A stretch of DNA of 64,000 bases, from assembly GCA_900753405.1 (NCBI GenBank), contig CAADYZ010000015.1:1-64000 (forward strand). The letters are read 5' to 3'. The notes below the pieces were generated by a model. It saw only the letters and a program-made list of their open reading frames with translations, was not told the DNA's origin and ran no database searches. Source of the DNA: Campylobacteraceae bacterium (lineage in GTDB: Bacteria; Campylobacterota; Campylobacteria; Campylobacterales; Campylobacteraceae). Positions 16,211-25,322 of the stretch are shown one piece after another; position 1 is the first letter of the stretch, and every line of letters starts with the position of its first letter. Both the position numbers and the translations under genes were made by a program.

Positions 16211-18196
16211 ATGAAAGTTAAGAAATTTAAAAAACAAGCCACAAGGCTTAATCGCAAAAGCCAAAACACGCTTTTGCCTCGCCTTGTCACGGGACTAGCC
16301 GCCGCAACTGCATTTAGCGGCGTAGCCTTAGCCTCTGACAACACCTCACTTGACGCATCGGGTAACACAAATCCGTTGAATGTAACTATAAAAGCTGATA
16401 AAATTAAAACTGATATTTTAGGGCAAACAGCAACTAATGCAAAAAATAATAATATTACAATAAATAGCAATTTAGTTTCATCGCCAGTTCAAATACCTGG
16501 TAATAATTCGGCAGCAGTAAATACAATTTCATTCATAGCAGCAAACGCGTCTAACAACGCAGACTCTAATACGCTAAAAATTCAAGCAGCAAATATTGCG
16601 TATAGCACAAGTGTAATCAACGCACAAGCTAAAAATAATGCAACAAATAATAATTTTATAGCCACTAACATTGAAACAACACAACAAGGACAAGGACCTG
16701 GTCATTTATTTAATGTTATCACGACATCAAGTAGCAACCTAAACGCTTCTGGCAATACGCTTTTAATAACCAAAAATTCTTCTTTAAATCAAGGACTTTT
16801 TGATGGTAGCACTCACGGTCAATCAACTAAATTTACACCACTCCTTCAAGGTAATGCAACCAGTGTTTTGGTAAATGGTGCGGCACAAGCTGGAAGCTAT
16901 ATTAAAGATAATAATTTAACAATAGAGTCGCTAGACACAATAAATTTGACTTATAAGCTAGCAGGTAGTGCAACGGCGGTTTTCATTAACAATTCTAACG
17001 CGAAAGCAAATGTTAATAACACCACGCTTAGAATTTACCAAAGCACGGTTTCTGGCACGGCGATCGGCGTAAATCACTTAGGTAGTGGTAATGCTTACGG
17101 CACGAAAGTCTTCCTAGAAAAGCAAGCGAGCAACTCAGGTGGCGTGTATGGCGCAAAGCTAACAAGCGGCTCAGCAAACAACACAGAGCTTTTGTTAAAC
17201 AACTCTTCTATTAAAAATGGCGGTAACGCGTACGCTGCCTACACTGAAACAGGGACGATCAACAACTCAGTAGTTAAACTCTTTGGCGGTAGTGAGGTTA
17301 GCGGTAGCGTGTATGCTGCTTACATTAGCAAAGGTGAGAATCAATATTCTGAGGGTAACATCCTTAACATCACAAACGGCAGTAAGGTTGCTGGCAATGC
17401 AACTGCCATTTTTATGGGGCGAGGTGCGGCGAAAAATACGCGAGTTTATATTAGTGATAAAGCCGAGATCGCAGGTAATGTAACTGGCGTGCATATCAAC
17501 AACACAACACAAAACAGCGCGATGAATGATGTTTTGGTTGAAATTAGCTCTAATGCGGTCATCAAAGGTGAGGTAAGAGGTGTTGTAACAGCTGGTAAGG
17601 GAAAAATTACGGGCATTAATGTAACAACAAGTGGCGCAAAACTTGAAGGTTCTATTTACGGTGTTGTAGCAAGCGGTGAAGCAAACTTAGAAAACTCGAA
17701 GATCATCATCAACTCAACTACTGGTACAGCAAATTTGCAAACTAGTTCAGGTAGAGGAATTTTTGCTTTAAGCACAACTGGATCTGGCAACATCACCGGC
17801 GGCGAGATTGTTTTTGGCAACAACTCAAACTACACTACAACTGGAAACGGCTATGTTGTCGGTGGTTTTTCAAACTCAACTAACGGCGGTAACATCAACC
17901 TTAGCAAAATTACCATTAACAATTCGTCAATTAACATTGTCGGAAAAGACGCAACCAAACACACGCTCATCGCTGGTGGTTACGCAGCTGGCAAAAGCGG
18001 CAGTGCAAACAACAACACGCTTGACTTTCAAAGCGGTTTGATCAACATTACAGGGCAAACGGTTTGGTACTGGTTTGCTGGTGGCTACTCGGCTAGTAAC
18101 AACGCTAGTGAAAACAAGGTTCTCTTTGCCGACTCAACACAAGCTGCCACAGACATCATCGGCGGTTACGCAGGAAGCGTTGCGCAAAAAAAATAA
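16211..18196 (+). CDS. Autotransporter adhesin, N-terminal part (phase-OFF frame)
   Basis: As sequenced, translation from ATG 16211 ends at 18196 after 661 residues, just past an A8 tract. The N terminus is an extended basic signal region (MKVKKFKKQATRLNRKSQ...) with a probable cleavage after VALA at about residue 41. The rest is Asn/Gly/Ser-rich beta-helix passenger with repeating units of the form NNxxLxxxSxVxGxVxGVxxxG. The other frame continues the same repeat pattern without a break. With A7 or A10 the two would join into one protein of about 2,662 residues. Secreted type V, expected at the cell surface. The stub alone lacks a barrel and could not be displayed. Confidence 0.85.
   Translation: MKVKKFKKQATRLNRKSQNTLLPRLVTGLAAATAFSGVALASDNTSLDASGNTNPLNVTIKADKIKTDILGQTATNAKNNNITINSNLVSSPVQIPGNNSAAVNTISFIAANASNNADSNTLKIQAANIAYSTSVINAQAKNNATNNNFIATNIETTQQGQGPGHLFNVITTSSSNLNASGNTLLITKNSSLNQGLFDGSTHGQSTKFTPLLQGNATSVLVNGAAQAGSYIKDNNLTIESLDTINLTYKLAGSATAVFINNSNAKANVNNTTLRIYQSTVSGTAIGVNHLGSGNAYGTKVFLEKQASNSGGVYGAKLTSGSANNTELLLNNSSIKNGGNAYAAYTETGTINNSVVKLFGGSEVSGSVYAAYISKGENQYSEGNILNITNGSKVAGNATAIFMGRGAAKNTRVYISDKAEIAGNVTGVHINNTTQNSAMNDVLVEISSNAVIKGEVRGVVTAGKGKITGINVTTSGAKLEGSIYGVVASGEANLENSKIIINSTTGTANLQTSSGRGIFALSTTGSGNITGGEIVFGNNSNYTTTGNGYVVGGFSNSTNGGNINLSKITINNSSINIVGKDATKHTLIAGGYAAGKSGSANNNTLDFQSGLINITGQTVWYWFAGGYSASNNASENKVLFADSTQAATDIIGGYAGSVAQKK
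18186..18193 (+). promoter_or_regulatory. A8 slippage tract (phase-variation switch)
   Basis: Eight adenines between GCGC and TAATGTC. Upstream frame: caa aaa aaa taa (stop). Downstream frame: aaa aaa aat aat gtc. Losing one A (A7) or gaining two (A10) joins them as V-A-Q-K-N-N-V-S, which fits the repeat pattern. Could alternatively be a sequencing indel. Confidence 0.7.
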
Positions 18197-21100
18197 TGTC
18201 AGCATCGGCAAAAAAGTTGAGATCACGGGTAATGTCGTTGGCGGCGTTGCACTTGGCGGTAAAGCTGATGGGAATAATGTAACCGTAGCGGCTGAAAGTA
18301 AGATTAGCGGTGGCGTTTTTGGCGGTTTGAGCGCGGCGGCTGACGCGTCTAGCAACAACATTGTGTTAAATAAAATAAACATTAGCGGAAGCACTAAGAC
18401 TCTTACAATCCACATCAACGCAACAAACCCAGATCAAAAAATCACAGCCGCAACGGGAGGCTCAGTCGCGGGCGGCTTTACGCTAAAAGGCTCGTCAAAC
18501 AAGAACAATGTAACCATCACCAACGGCTCAACGATCTCTGGTCTAGTCATCGGCGGTGGTGCGCAAAGTACTTCGACTGAGAATAACAATGTGACGATTG
18601 TCGGCTCAACAGTTGGCACGGCGTTTGGTGGGTATGATGTTGCGGCGGTAGGCGGAGCGATCCAGCCAAACGGCAACCCTATTCTTTCAACCGCCACTGG
18701 TGTTGCAAACGGAAACTTTGTAAATCTTACTAATGTAACGACAACTGGTGTTAAGGAAGTGAATTTTAACACTTCTGACACTACGACTAAGTATGATGTT
18801 GAGGGTAATGTTTTTGGTGGTTTGGCTTCACTTAACGGCTCAAAAGACAACAAAGTGCTCATCGGCTCTAACAGCACGATCAAAGGAACAGTGCTTGGCG
18901 GCGGTAGCTTTGGTGGAGCGAGTTTGAACAACACGGTTGAGATCAAAGGAGGGGCGGCTGGCAAAGAAAACATCATCCAAGCAGCCGTCTTCGGCGGTCT
19001 TTCACAAGGCTTGAAAGAAGTCTCGAACAACACCGTCACGCTTGAAAATGTCAATGTCACAGGAGAGGTTAGAAACGCAAGTTTTTCTTACGCTACGCAA
19101 TTCAAATTTGAAGTTGGCGGAACTGTTGGCGGCGGTTTGACATACGGCACGGGTAATGTCAAAGATAATGTCATCAAAGTCAAAAACTCGGACTTAAAAG
19201 GCTCGGTCATCGCAGGTGGCGCGCTAAACGGCACGGTTGAGAAGAACAATGTCACACTTGAAAATGTCAAGGTCGGCGGTAACATCTACGGCGGTTACAA
19301 CATCAACGCAAGCGGGTTTAAAGACGCTAACAACCCACTTACCAACACAAGCAGTGCGGCAAACTCAAACATCGTAAATATCAGCGGCGTTAGCACGACT
19401 GGCTCGTCAAACTACACGCTTTTAGGTCACAAATTTGACACAGAGGGAAATGTCATCGGCGGTTACGCGGGCAACCAAGGTGCAAGCAGCAACAAAGTCT
19501 TCATCAACGACTCAACCACAAAGTCAGACATCAACGGTAGCGTCATCGGCGGTGGAAGCTTCTACGGAAAGGCTGAGAACAACGAAGTTGTCGTAAGCGG
19601 TAAAGACAACGCCACAAAAACGCAGATCAACGGCGGTGTTTTTGGCGGTTTAAGCGGCGGTGTTAATGGCGCGGGTGCGGATGTTAGCGGTAATAAAATC
19701 ACCCTTAATTTTGTTAATCTAACAGGTAGTACTTCTAAACTTACATTTGGCAAGGGCGCGGGCGGCTTTCAAGCAGGCGGCAGCGTCATCGGCGGTTACT
19801 CTATGTTTAAGCAAGGCGTTGTAAAAGACAACCTTGTTGAGATTAAAAATGCCTACGCTCACGGCTCGATCGTTGGTGGCTCAGGCGGCGCGGAGGTGAA
19901 AAACAACAGCGTTGTGCTTGAAAACTTGACGATCGGCGGCAATGTCATCGGTGGTAAGACAAACGGCGCAACTGGTGCTAGCAACAACAAAGTTGAGCTC
20001 TCAGGCGTGGAAGTTAAAGGCGGCACTAGCATTAGCGAGCCGGGCACAACCACCACACAAGCAAAAGGTGATGTCACTGCGGCGGTTGTCAAGGACGGCA
20101 AAGTAGAGCATTCAAGCGTAAATTTGACAAACGCAAATGTAGCTGGTAGCGTCTTTGGCGTTTTGGCAAACGGAAGTGCGAGCGCGAACAACACGAGTGT
20201 GAGTTTAGCAAACGCGCAGGTCAAAGGCGATGTCACGGGCGTTGCTGGGACTGGAAACGGCGCGGTGAGTAATGTCGAAGTGAAGATCGACGAGAAGTCA
20301 AAGACTGAGGGAAGCGTCATTGGCGCAACAAGTGCGAACAAGGGCGATGTCAGCGGCGTTAAGGTCACAAACAACGCAGCCATCGGCGGAAGCCTTATCG
20401 GCGTTGCAAACGCTGGCAAGGCTGAGAATGTCGAGGTCTTTACGAACAACTCGACAACTGGCGATGTGATCGGTGTGGCAAATGCTAGCGGGGATGTTAA
20501 AAATGTCACTCTAACCGTTAAGCACGAAGTTGGCGGAAGTGTGGTTGGCGTGAATAACTCAACAGGTAAGGTCGAAGGCGTTACCGTGAGCGTTGAGAAA
20601 AATGTAGGCGGAAGCGTGGTTGGCGCGAATGCAAGCGGGAATGTCACAAAGGTGAATGTAAGCATTAGCGCGAGTGTCAAAGGAAATGTAACTGGCGCAT
20701 ACTCACAAAAAGAATCGGCAACATTTAACAATGTGACGATTAAAGGCAACGGTTCAACTGTGATCGGCACTGACGCAAATAGCGGCACGATCATCGGCGG
20801 TTACGGCGAAAAAGACGCTAAAAACAACACTGTGAATATCTCAAAGATCAACACCACAGGGCAAGTCATCGGCGGCTGGGCAAACAACGGCAACGCTAGC
20901 GGCAACACAGTCGTCATCGACCAAAGCTACATCGCAACGAGCAAAAACCCAGACCCTGCAAGCAAAAACAATAAATACACCTACAACACAAACGACACAA
21001 AAGGCATCGCCGTCATCGGCGGTTACGCGCTAAATGGCAATGCGTTTGAAAACTCAGTAAAAGTCGTAAATTCGACAATCTACGGACACATCTGCGTTAG

Positions 21101-24100
21101 CTACCAAGAGAAAAAAGGCTTTAACGACAATGCAAGTAGCGGCGGGAATATGGACAACAACGCAAGCGGGGCAAACTGGCGTGGGAGAATTGAGGTTGTT
21201 AATTCAACCGTGAGTGGCAGCTTCTTAAAAGTGTGCGGCAACAACAACAGCTACCAAGTAGCAGAAAATGTCGTCTCAGCAAACTCGACAATCAACGACA
21301 CCGAGATCAAAAACGGCTCGCTTGATGACAGCAACATCACAAACTCAAATGTGACTGATAGCAACATCAACACAAGCAACGCAAGTAACGACAACATCAC
21401 AAACTCAAACATCTCAAACTCAAATGTCAGTAACTCAAATGTCAGTGGCGCGAACATCACAAACACAAGCGTGAATAACACGACCGTGACGAATGCGAAT
21501 GTGTCAAATTCGAATTTGAGTAACGGCAAAGTCTGCGTGGCTAACATCAGTGGCGCGAATTTGAGAAAAGAAGAAATTTGCGACAGCAACACAACCAAAA
21601 GCAACATCACCGAGTCAAATGTCACAAACTCGAATGTGACAGAATCGAATTTGACCGACTCGAATTTGAACAACTCAAATGTCAGCGGCAGCAACCTAAC
21701 TAACGCAAATGTAACAAACGCGAATGTCAGCAAAAACAATGTTACTAACGCGAATGTCAGCAACGCAAATGTCACCGACACAAATTTAACTAACGCAAAT
21801 GTCACGGAGGCGAATGTCAGCGGCAGCAACATCACAAACGCTAATTTTAGCAACGCCAACATCACAAACAACTCGACAATTGTAAATGCAAACATCACAA
21901 ACGCTAACATCACAGGCGGCACGCTTAACAACACGAGTATGAGTAACGCAAATGTCAGTAACATTGTCGTCTCAAAGCTAAACAACACGATTTTTAATGA
22001 CTCAAACATCACCAAAGCAAACATCACCGACATCGACTTTGGCGGGCTTAATGTCAGCGACTCAAACATCAGCGGCGGCAACATTTCAAATTCGAATTTG
22101 ACAAATGGCAAAGTGTGTGACGCGGCGATTAGTGACGCAAATTTGAGAAACGAGACGATCTGTGACAGCAATGTAACAAAAAGCAACATCTCAGAGTCAA
22201 ATGTGACAAATTCGAATTTGACCGACACGAGAGTTGAAGGCTCAAATGTCACTAACGCAAACCTCAAAAACGCGACAATCGAAGGCTCAAACTTCACCGC
22301 CATCGACACGAACGAGAGTTTAACAAACGCGACTTTTGCGCCAAATGCGACTTTCTCAAACTCAAACATCACCGCCGCAAAAACGAACAATTCAAGCATC
22401 AACCTCACAGCGGATTTAAGCAAGGTGAATATGACAAATTCGAGCTTTACAGGTGCGAGCAGCAAAGACGGAGATGTGTGGGTGAATGTCACTGGTGGCG
22501 TAAATGGCACTGACTTTGTCGGCGGCGCGACAACTAACGGCACTGCGACTGCATTTGTGAATTTCACAAACTCAAACATCAACGGCAACTTCACCGCTGC
22601 AAGCAGCCAAAACAAAAACGCAACTGGCGCAACCGAGCTTAGCAACACCTCAGTTAGCGGCGACATCATCGCAGGCGTGACAACAGGCGGCAACGCTTCT
22701 AACATCAACCTCACGCTTTCAAACATCACCGCTGGCGGCGACATCTACGCTGGTTGGGTCAAAGACAACGCAAACGGCTGGGCGTCAAACAACACCGTCT
22801 CTTTAAGCGGGCAGATCAACGCCTCTAACTCGACACTTTACGGCGGTTTCGTGCAGTCTGGGACGACTAGCAGCGGGAAGATTGAGATCAACAACTCTAA
22901 AAACAACACGCTCATTGTTAATACACTTAACGCAAGCTTAAAAGACATTAAGAATTTTGACTTCATCAAATTCTTAATCCCGACAAATGTGACCGTAAAT
23001 GACACGCTGCTTAACCTCACTGGCACGGGCGTGACGGATCTAAGCAAGACAAACTTTACGATCGCACCTGAGATTGACGCGGGCAAGAGCTTTACTGACA
23101 AGCTTGAAGGGACGATTAACATCACGCTGATCAAAAAGCAAGACGGCACGCTAAATCTAGGCGAGAATTACGCTAACCGCACAACGCTTGAAGACTTCAC
23201 GGTGAGATACAACTATATCTACAACCTCTTAAACAACAACACATTTGTGCTTGAATTCACAAAACTTGTTGCAGACGAGCAAAAAGCCTTGCTTGAATCT
23301 TCACTTGCTGGCGTGCGCGCAGCGGTGCAAAACCAAGATGTCATCGAAGACTTCATCTTCAACCTCAATGGCAACAACACAAACCAGTCAAGCGAGATTT
23401 ACGGCGGAAGTTTGGAATACACCAAAATGAAAAGCTACACTGGCTCGCACATCATCACCAAATCAACTGGCTTTGCAGTAGGCGCGGCAAAAACGCAGGA
23501 TGACGCGTTGTTTTACGGAAGCTTCATCGAAGGAAGTTACGGCTCGTTTGAGACTTACAACCACTTCAAAACGGGCGACATCCGCGGCGAAGGTCACACA
23601 CTTAGCGGCGGTTTGGGCTTGTTCGCAAAACTCCACTTTGGCGAGGACTACCTTAACAGCGCCTACCTCTCAGCAAGAGTCGGGCAACTCAAAACAAGTT
23701 ACGAGTCAGCGGACGCGAAGATCGAAAAACACAGCACGAGGCGTTTTTATTTGGGCGTTAGCGGACAATACGCTAGAAAGGTCGCTGCGTGGAGGGAAGG
23801 AGACTTTGAGCTCTACACTCGCGCGTCTTATGTCAATGTCCTATCAGACGAAGAGACGATCGGCGGACAGCCGCTCAAATTTGACGCTGTGCAGTCACTT
23901 ACGACAAAGGGCGGGTTTAGATACAACGAGCATTTTGGCGAGAAGCTCAAAAGCTATATTGATGTCGCTTACGAGTATGAATTCGAAGGCTCAGCAGACG
24001 CCTACAACAAAAAGCAACACTACGCCGTTAGCGACTACTTTGCCGCACCAACACTTCACGGCGGCAGCGGGCTTGGCGAGATCGGCGTGACCTACACGCA

Positions 24101-24200
24101 AAGCAAAAATGGCGGGTTTGTCGTCAATGTCAAACTAAAAGGCAGCGTTGGTAAAAACCGCGGCTGGGGCGGCGGATTTGACGCGACTTACAAATTCTAG
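18186..24200 (+). CDS. Autotransporter adhesin, main passenger and beta-barrel
   Basis: Continuation of the 16211 gene in the frame reached if the A tract is A7. It has no convincing start of its own. Order: Gly/Asn/Val-rich beta-helix repeats (GSVIGGGS.. ENNxVxLxN units) to about 21250; a pentapeptide-like region at about 21285-22430 built on (S/A)N(V/L/I)(T/S)x, suggesting a right-handed quadrilateral helix; more beta-helix units; then an autotransporter barrel of about 300 residues (from DVIEDFIFNLNG) ending in the outer-membrane signature FDATYKF. Two cysteine-containing segments 582 bp apart (Cys codons at 21534 and 22116; GKVC..ANLR..ICDSN) are near duplicates. Large surface adhesins of this type mediate adherence or aggregation; no specific ligand can be named. 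Confidence 0.8.
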   Translation, partial: KKNNVSIGKKVEITGNVVGGVALGGKADGNNVTVAAESKISGGVFGGLSAAADASSNNIVLNKINISGSTKTLTIHINATNPDQKITAATGGSVAGGFTLKGSSNKNNVTITNGSTISGLVIGGGAQSTSTENNNVTIVGSTVGTAFGGYDVAAVGGAIQPNGNPILSTATGVANGNFVNLTNVTTTGVKEVNFNTSDTTTKYDVEGNVFGGLASLNGSKDNKVLIGSNSTIKGTVLGGGSFGGASLNNTVEIKGGAAGKENIIQAAVFGGLSQGLKEVSNNTVTLENVNVTGEVRNASFSYATQFKFEVGGTVGGGLTYGTGNVKDNVIKVKNSDLKGSVIAGGALNGTVEKNNVTLENVKVGGNIYGGYNINASGFKDANNPLTNTSSAANSNIVNISGVSTTGSSNYTLLGHKFDTEGNVIGGYAGNQGASSNKVFINDSTTKSDINGSVIGGGSFYGKAENNEVVVSGKDNATKTQINGGVFGGLSGGVNGAGADVSGNKITLNFVNLTGSTSKLTFGKGAGGFQAGGSVIGGYSMFKQGVVKDNLVEIKNAYAHGSIVGGSGGAEVKNNSVVLENLTIGGNVIGGKTNGATGASNNKVELSGVEVKGGTSISEPGTTTTQAKGDVTAAVVKDGKVEHSSVNLTNANVAGSVFGVLANGSASANNTSVSLANAQVKGDVTGVAGTGNGAVSNVEVKIDEKSKTEGSVIGATSANKGDVSGVKVTNNAAIGGSLIGVANAGKAENVEVFTNNSTTGDVIGVANASGDVKNVTLTVKHEVGGSVVGVNNSTGKVEGVTVSVEKNVGGSVVGANASGNVTKVNVSISASVKGNVTGAYSQKESATFNNVTIKGNGSTVIGTDANSGTIIGGYGEKDAKNNTVNISKINTTGQVIGGWANNGNASGNTVVIDQSYIATSKNPDPASKNNKYTYNTNDTKGIAVIGGYALNGNAFENSVKVVNSTIYGHICVSYQEKKGFNDNASSGGNMDNNASGANWRGRIEVVNSTVSGSFLKVCGNNNSYQVAENVVSANSTINDTEIKNGSLDDSNITNSNVTDSNINTSNASNDNITNSNISNSNVSNSNVSGANITNTSVNNTTVTNANVSNSNLSNGKVCVANISGANLRKEEICDSNTTKSNITESNVTNSNVTESNLTDSNLNNSNVSGSNLTNANVTNANVSKNNVTNANVSNANVTDTNLTNANVTEANVSGSNITNANFSNANITNNSTIVNANITNANITGGTLNNTSMSNANVSNIVVSKLNNTIFNDSNITKANITDIDFGGLNVSDSNISGGNISNSNLTNGKVCDAAISDANLRNETICDSNVTKSNISESNVTNSNLTDTRVEGSNVTNANLKNATIEGSNFTAIDTNESLTNATFAPNATFSNSNITAAKTNNSSINLTADLSKVNMTNSSFTGASSKDGDVWVNVTGGVNGTDFVGGATTNGTATAFVNFTNSNINGNFTAASSQNKNATGATELSNTSVSGDIIAGVTTGGNASNINLTLSNITAGGDIYAGWVKDNANGWASNNTVSLSGQINASNSTLYGGFVQSGTTSSGKIEINNSKNNTLIVNTLNASLKDIKNFDFIKFLIPTNVTVNDTLLNLTGTGVTDLSKTNFTIAPEIDAGKSFTDKLEGTINITLIKKQDGTLNLGENYANRTTLEDFTVRYNYIYNLLNNNTFVLEFTKLVADEQKALLESSLAGVRAAVQNQDVIEDFIFNLNGNNTNQSSEIYGGSLEYTKMKSYTGSHIITKSTGFAVGAAKTQDDALFYGSFIEGSYGSFETYNHFKTGDIRGEGHTLSGGLGLFAKLHFGEDYLNSAYLSARVGQLKTSYESADAKIEKHSTRRFYLGVSGQYARKVAAWREGDFELYTRASYVNVLSDEETIGGQPLKFDAVQSLTTKGGFRYNEHFGEKLKSYIDVAYEYEFEGSADAYNKKQHYAVSDYFAAPTLHGGSGLGEIGVTYTQSKNGGFVVNVKLKGSVGKNRGWGGGFDATYKF

Positions 24201-24218
24201 CAACTTGTTCTAGCAACT

Positions 24219-24255
24219 TGCCAAAACCGAATTTGAGCTAAATTTGGTTTTGGCA
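24219..24255 (+). terminator. Family A hairpin terminator after the autotransporter
   Basis: Two facing family A half-sites form an 18-bp stem (TGCCAAAACCGAATTT with AAATTTGGTTTTGGCA, one G-T pair) around the loop GAGCT, 19 bp after the stop codon and followed by TTTC. Two more half-sites follow to 24300. Confidence 0.65.
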
Positions 24256-24375
24256 TTTCAAATTCGGTTTGTGCAAATTTGCTAAAACCGAATTTAACTC
24301 TTCACCTCGCGGTTAAACTCTTTTTAAATGCTTTTTGACTAAAATGGCGGTTTATTTTACAACAAAAGGTGATTT

Positions 24376-25308
24376 ATGCGAGGTTACAAAATCTTCGGCG
24401 GGACGGCGAACCCTGAGTTTTCCAAAGCAGTTGCGAAGTATTTAGGCATTCCGCTTAGTGAGGCTAGCATCAAGCGGTTTAGCGATGGTGAGATTAGCGT
24501 CCAGCTTGGCGAAAGCGTGCGAGGAAAGGATGTCTTTGTCATCCAGCCGACCTGTGCGCCAGCAAATGAGAATTTGATGGAGTTGTTGATTATGGCGGAT
24601 GCGTTGCGAAGGAGTAGCGCAAGCAGCGTTGTTGCGGTTGTGCCATACTTTGGTTACGCCAGACAAGACCGCAAAGCAGCACCTCGCGTTCCGATCACCG
24701 CAAAACTCGTGGCAAATATGCTCCAAGCGGCGGGCTTCTCACGCGTGATTACAATGGACCTTCACGCAGGGCAGATCCAAGGTTTTTTTGACATTCCAGT
24801 GGATAACCTCTACGGGACGATCTCTTTCATAAACCACCTAAAAACCCTCAACCTCCCAAACCCAGTCATCGCAAGTCCTGATGTCGGTGGCGTTGCGCGC
24901 GCAAGGAGCGTAGCAAAACGACTCGGCGTGGATCTTGTCATTGTCGATAAACGCCGCGAGCGGGCGAATGAAAGCGAGATTATGAATGTCATCGGCGATG
25001 TGAATGGCAAGGATGTAATTTTAATTGACGATATGATCGACACGGGCGGCACGCTTGTCAAAGCAACGGAGGTCTTTAAGAAAAACGGCGCAACAAGCGT
25101 CATCGCCTTTTGCACGCACGCGGTGCTAAGCGGACAGGCTTACGAGCGGCTCAAAACTGGGGCGATCGACCGCCTTTTTGTCACCGACTCGATCCCGTTG
25201 AAAGAAAAACTTCCGTGTATCACCGTCCTTAGCGTGGCGGAGGTTTTTGGCGAGGTGATTAGACGAATTTACCACGATGAAAGCGTGTTTAGCCTCTTTA
25301 ACAACTAA
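24376..25308 (+). CDS. prs: Ribose-phosphate pyrophosphokinase
   Basis: Makes PRPP from ribose-5-phosphate and ATP for nucleotide, histidine and NAD synthesis. Visible are the N-terminal KIFGGTANPEFSKAVAKYLG, the ATP loop PYFGYARQDRKAAPRVPITAK, the flexible-loop region TMDLHAGQIQGFFDIPVDNL and the PRPP-binding motif ILIDDMIDTGGTL. The 310 residues equal the family length. AAAAGGTG lies just upstream of the ATG. It is followed 14 bp later by ctsF. Confidence 0.96.
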   Translation: MRGYKIFGGTANPEFSKAVAKYLGIPLSEASIKRFSDGEISVQLGESVRGKDVFVIQPTCAPANENLMELLIMADALRRSSASSVVAVVPYFGYARQDRKAAPRVPITAKLVANMLQAAGFSRVITMDLHAGQIQGFFDIPVDNLYGTISFINHLKTLNLPNPVIASPDVGGVARARSVAKRLGVDLVIVDKRRERANESEIMNVIGDVNGKDVILIDDMIDTGGTLVKATEVFKKNGATSVIAFCTHAVLSGQAYERLKTGAIDRLFVTDSIPLKEKLPCITVLSVAEVFGEVIRRIYHDESVFSLFNN

Positions 25309-25322
25309 TTTTTAGGCGTAAA

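Noticed and set aside
19859..20794. Long antisense frames in the autotransporter (also 21251-22744 minus strand, 497 codons)
   Set aside because: They mirror the repetitive Asn/Val/Ser codons of the real gene and have no start signals; composition is artificial (runs of VMFEFVTFDS-like residues).
21300..22300. CRISPR-like regular repeats
   Set aside because: The 15-bp periodicity is codon repetition in a pentapeptide-type protein, in frame throughout; there are no unique spacers of constant length.
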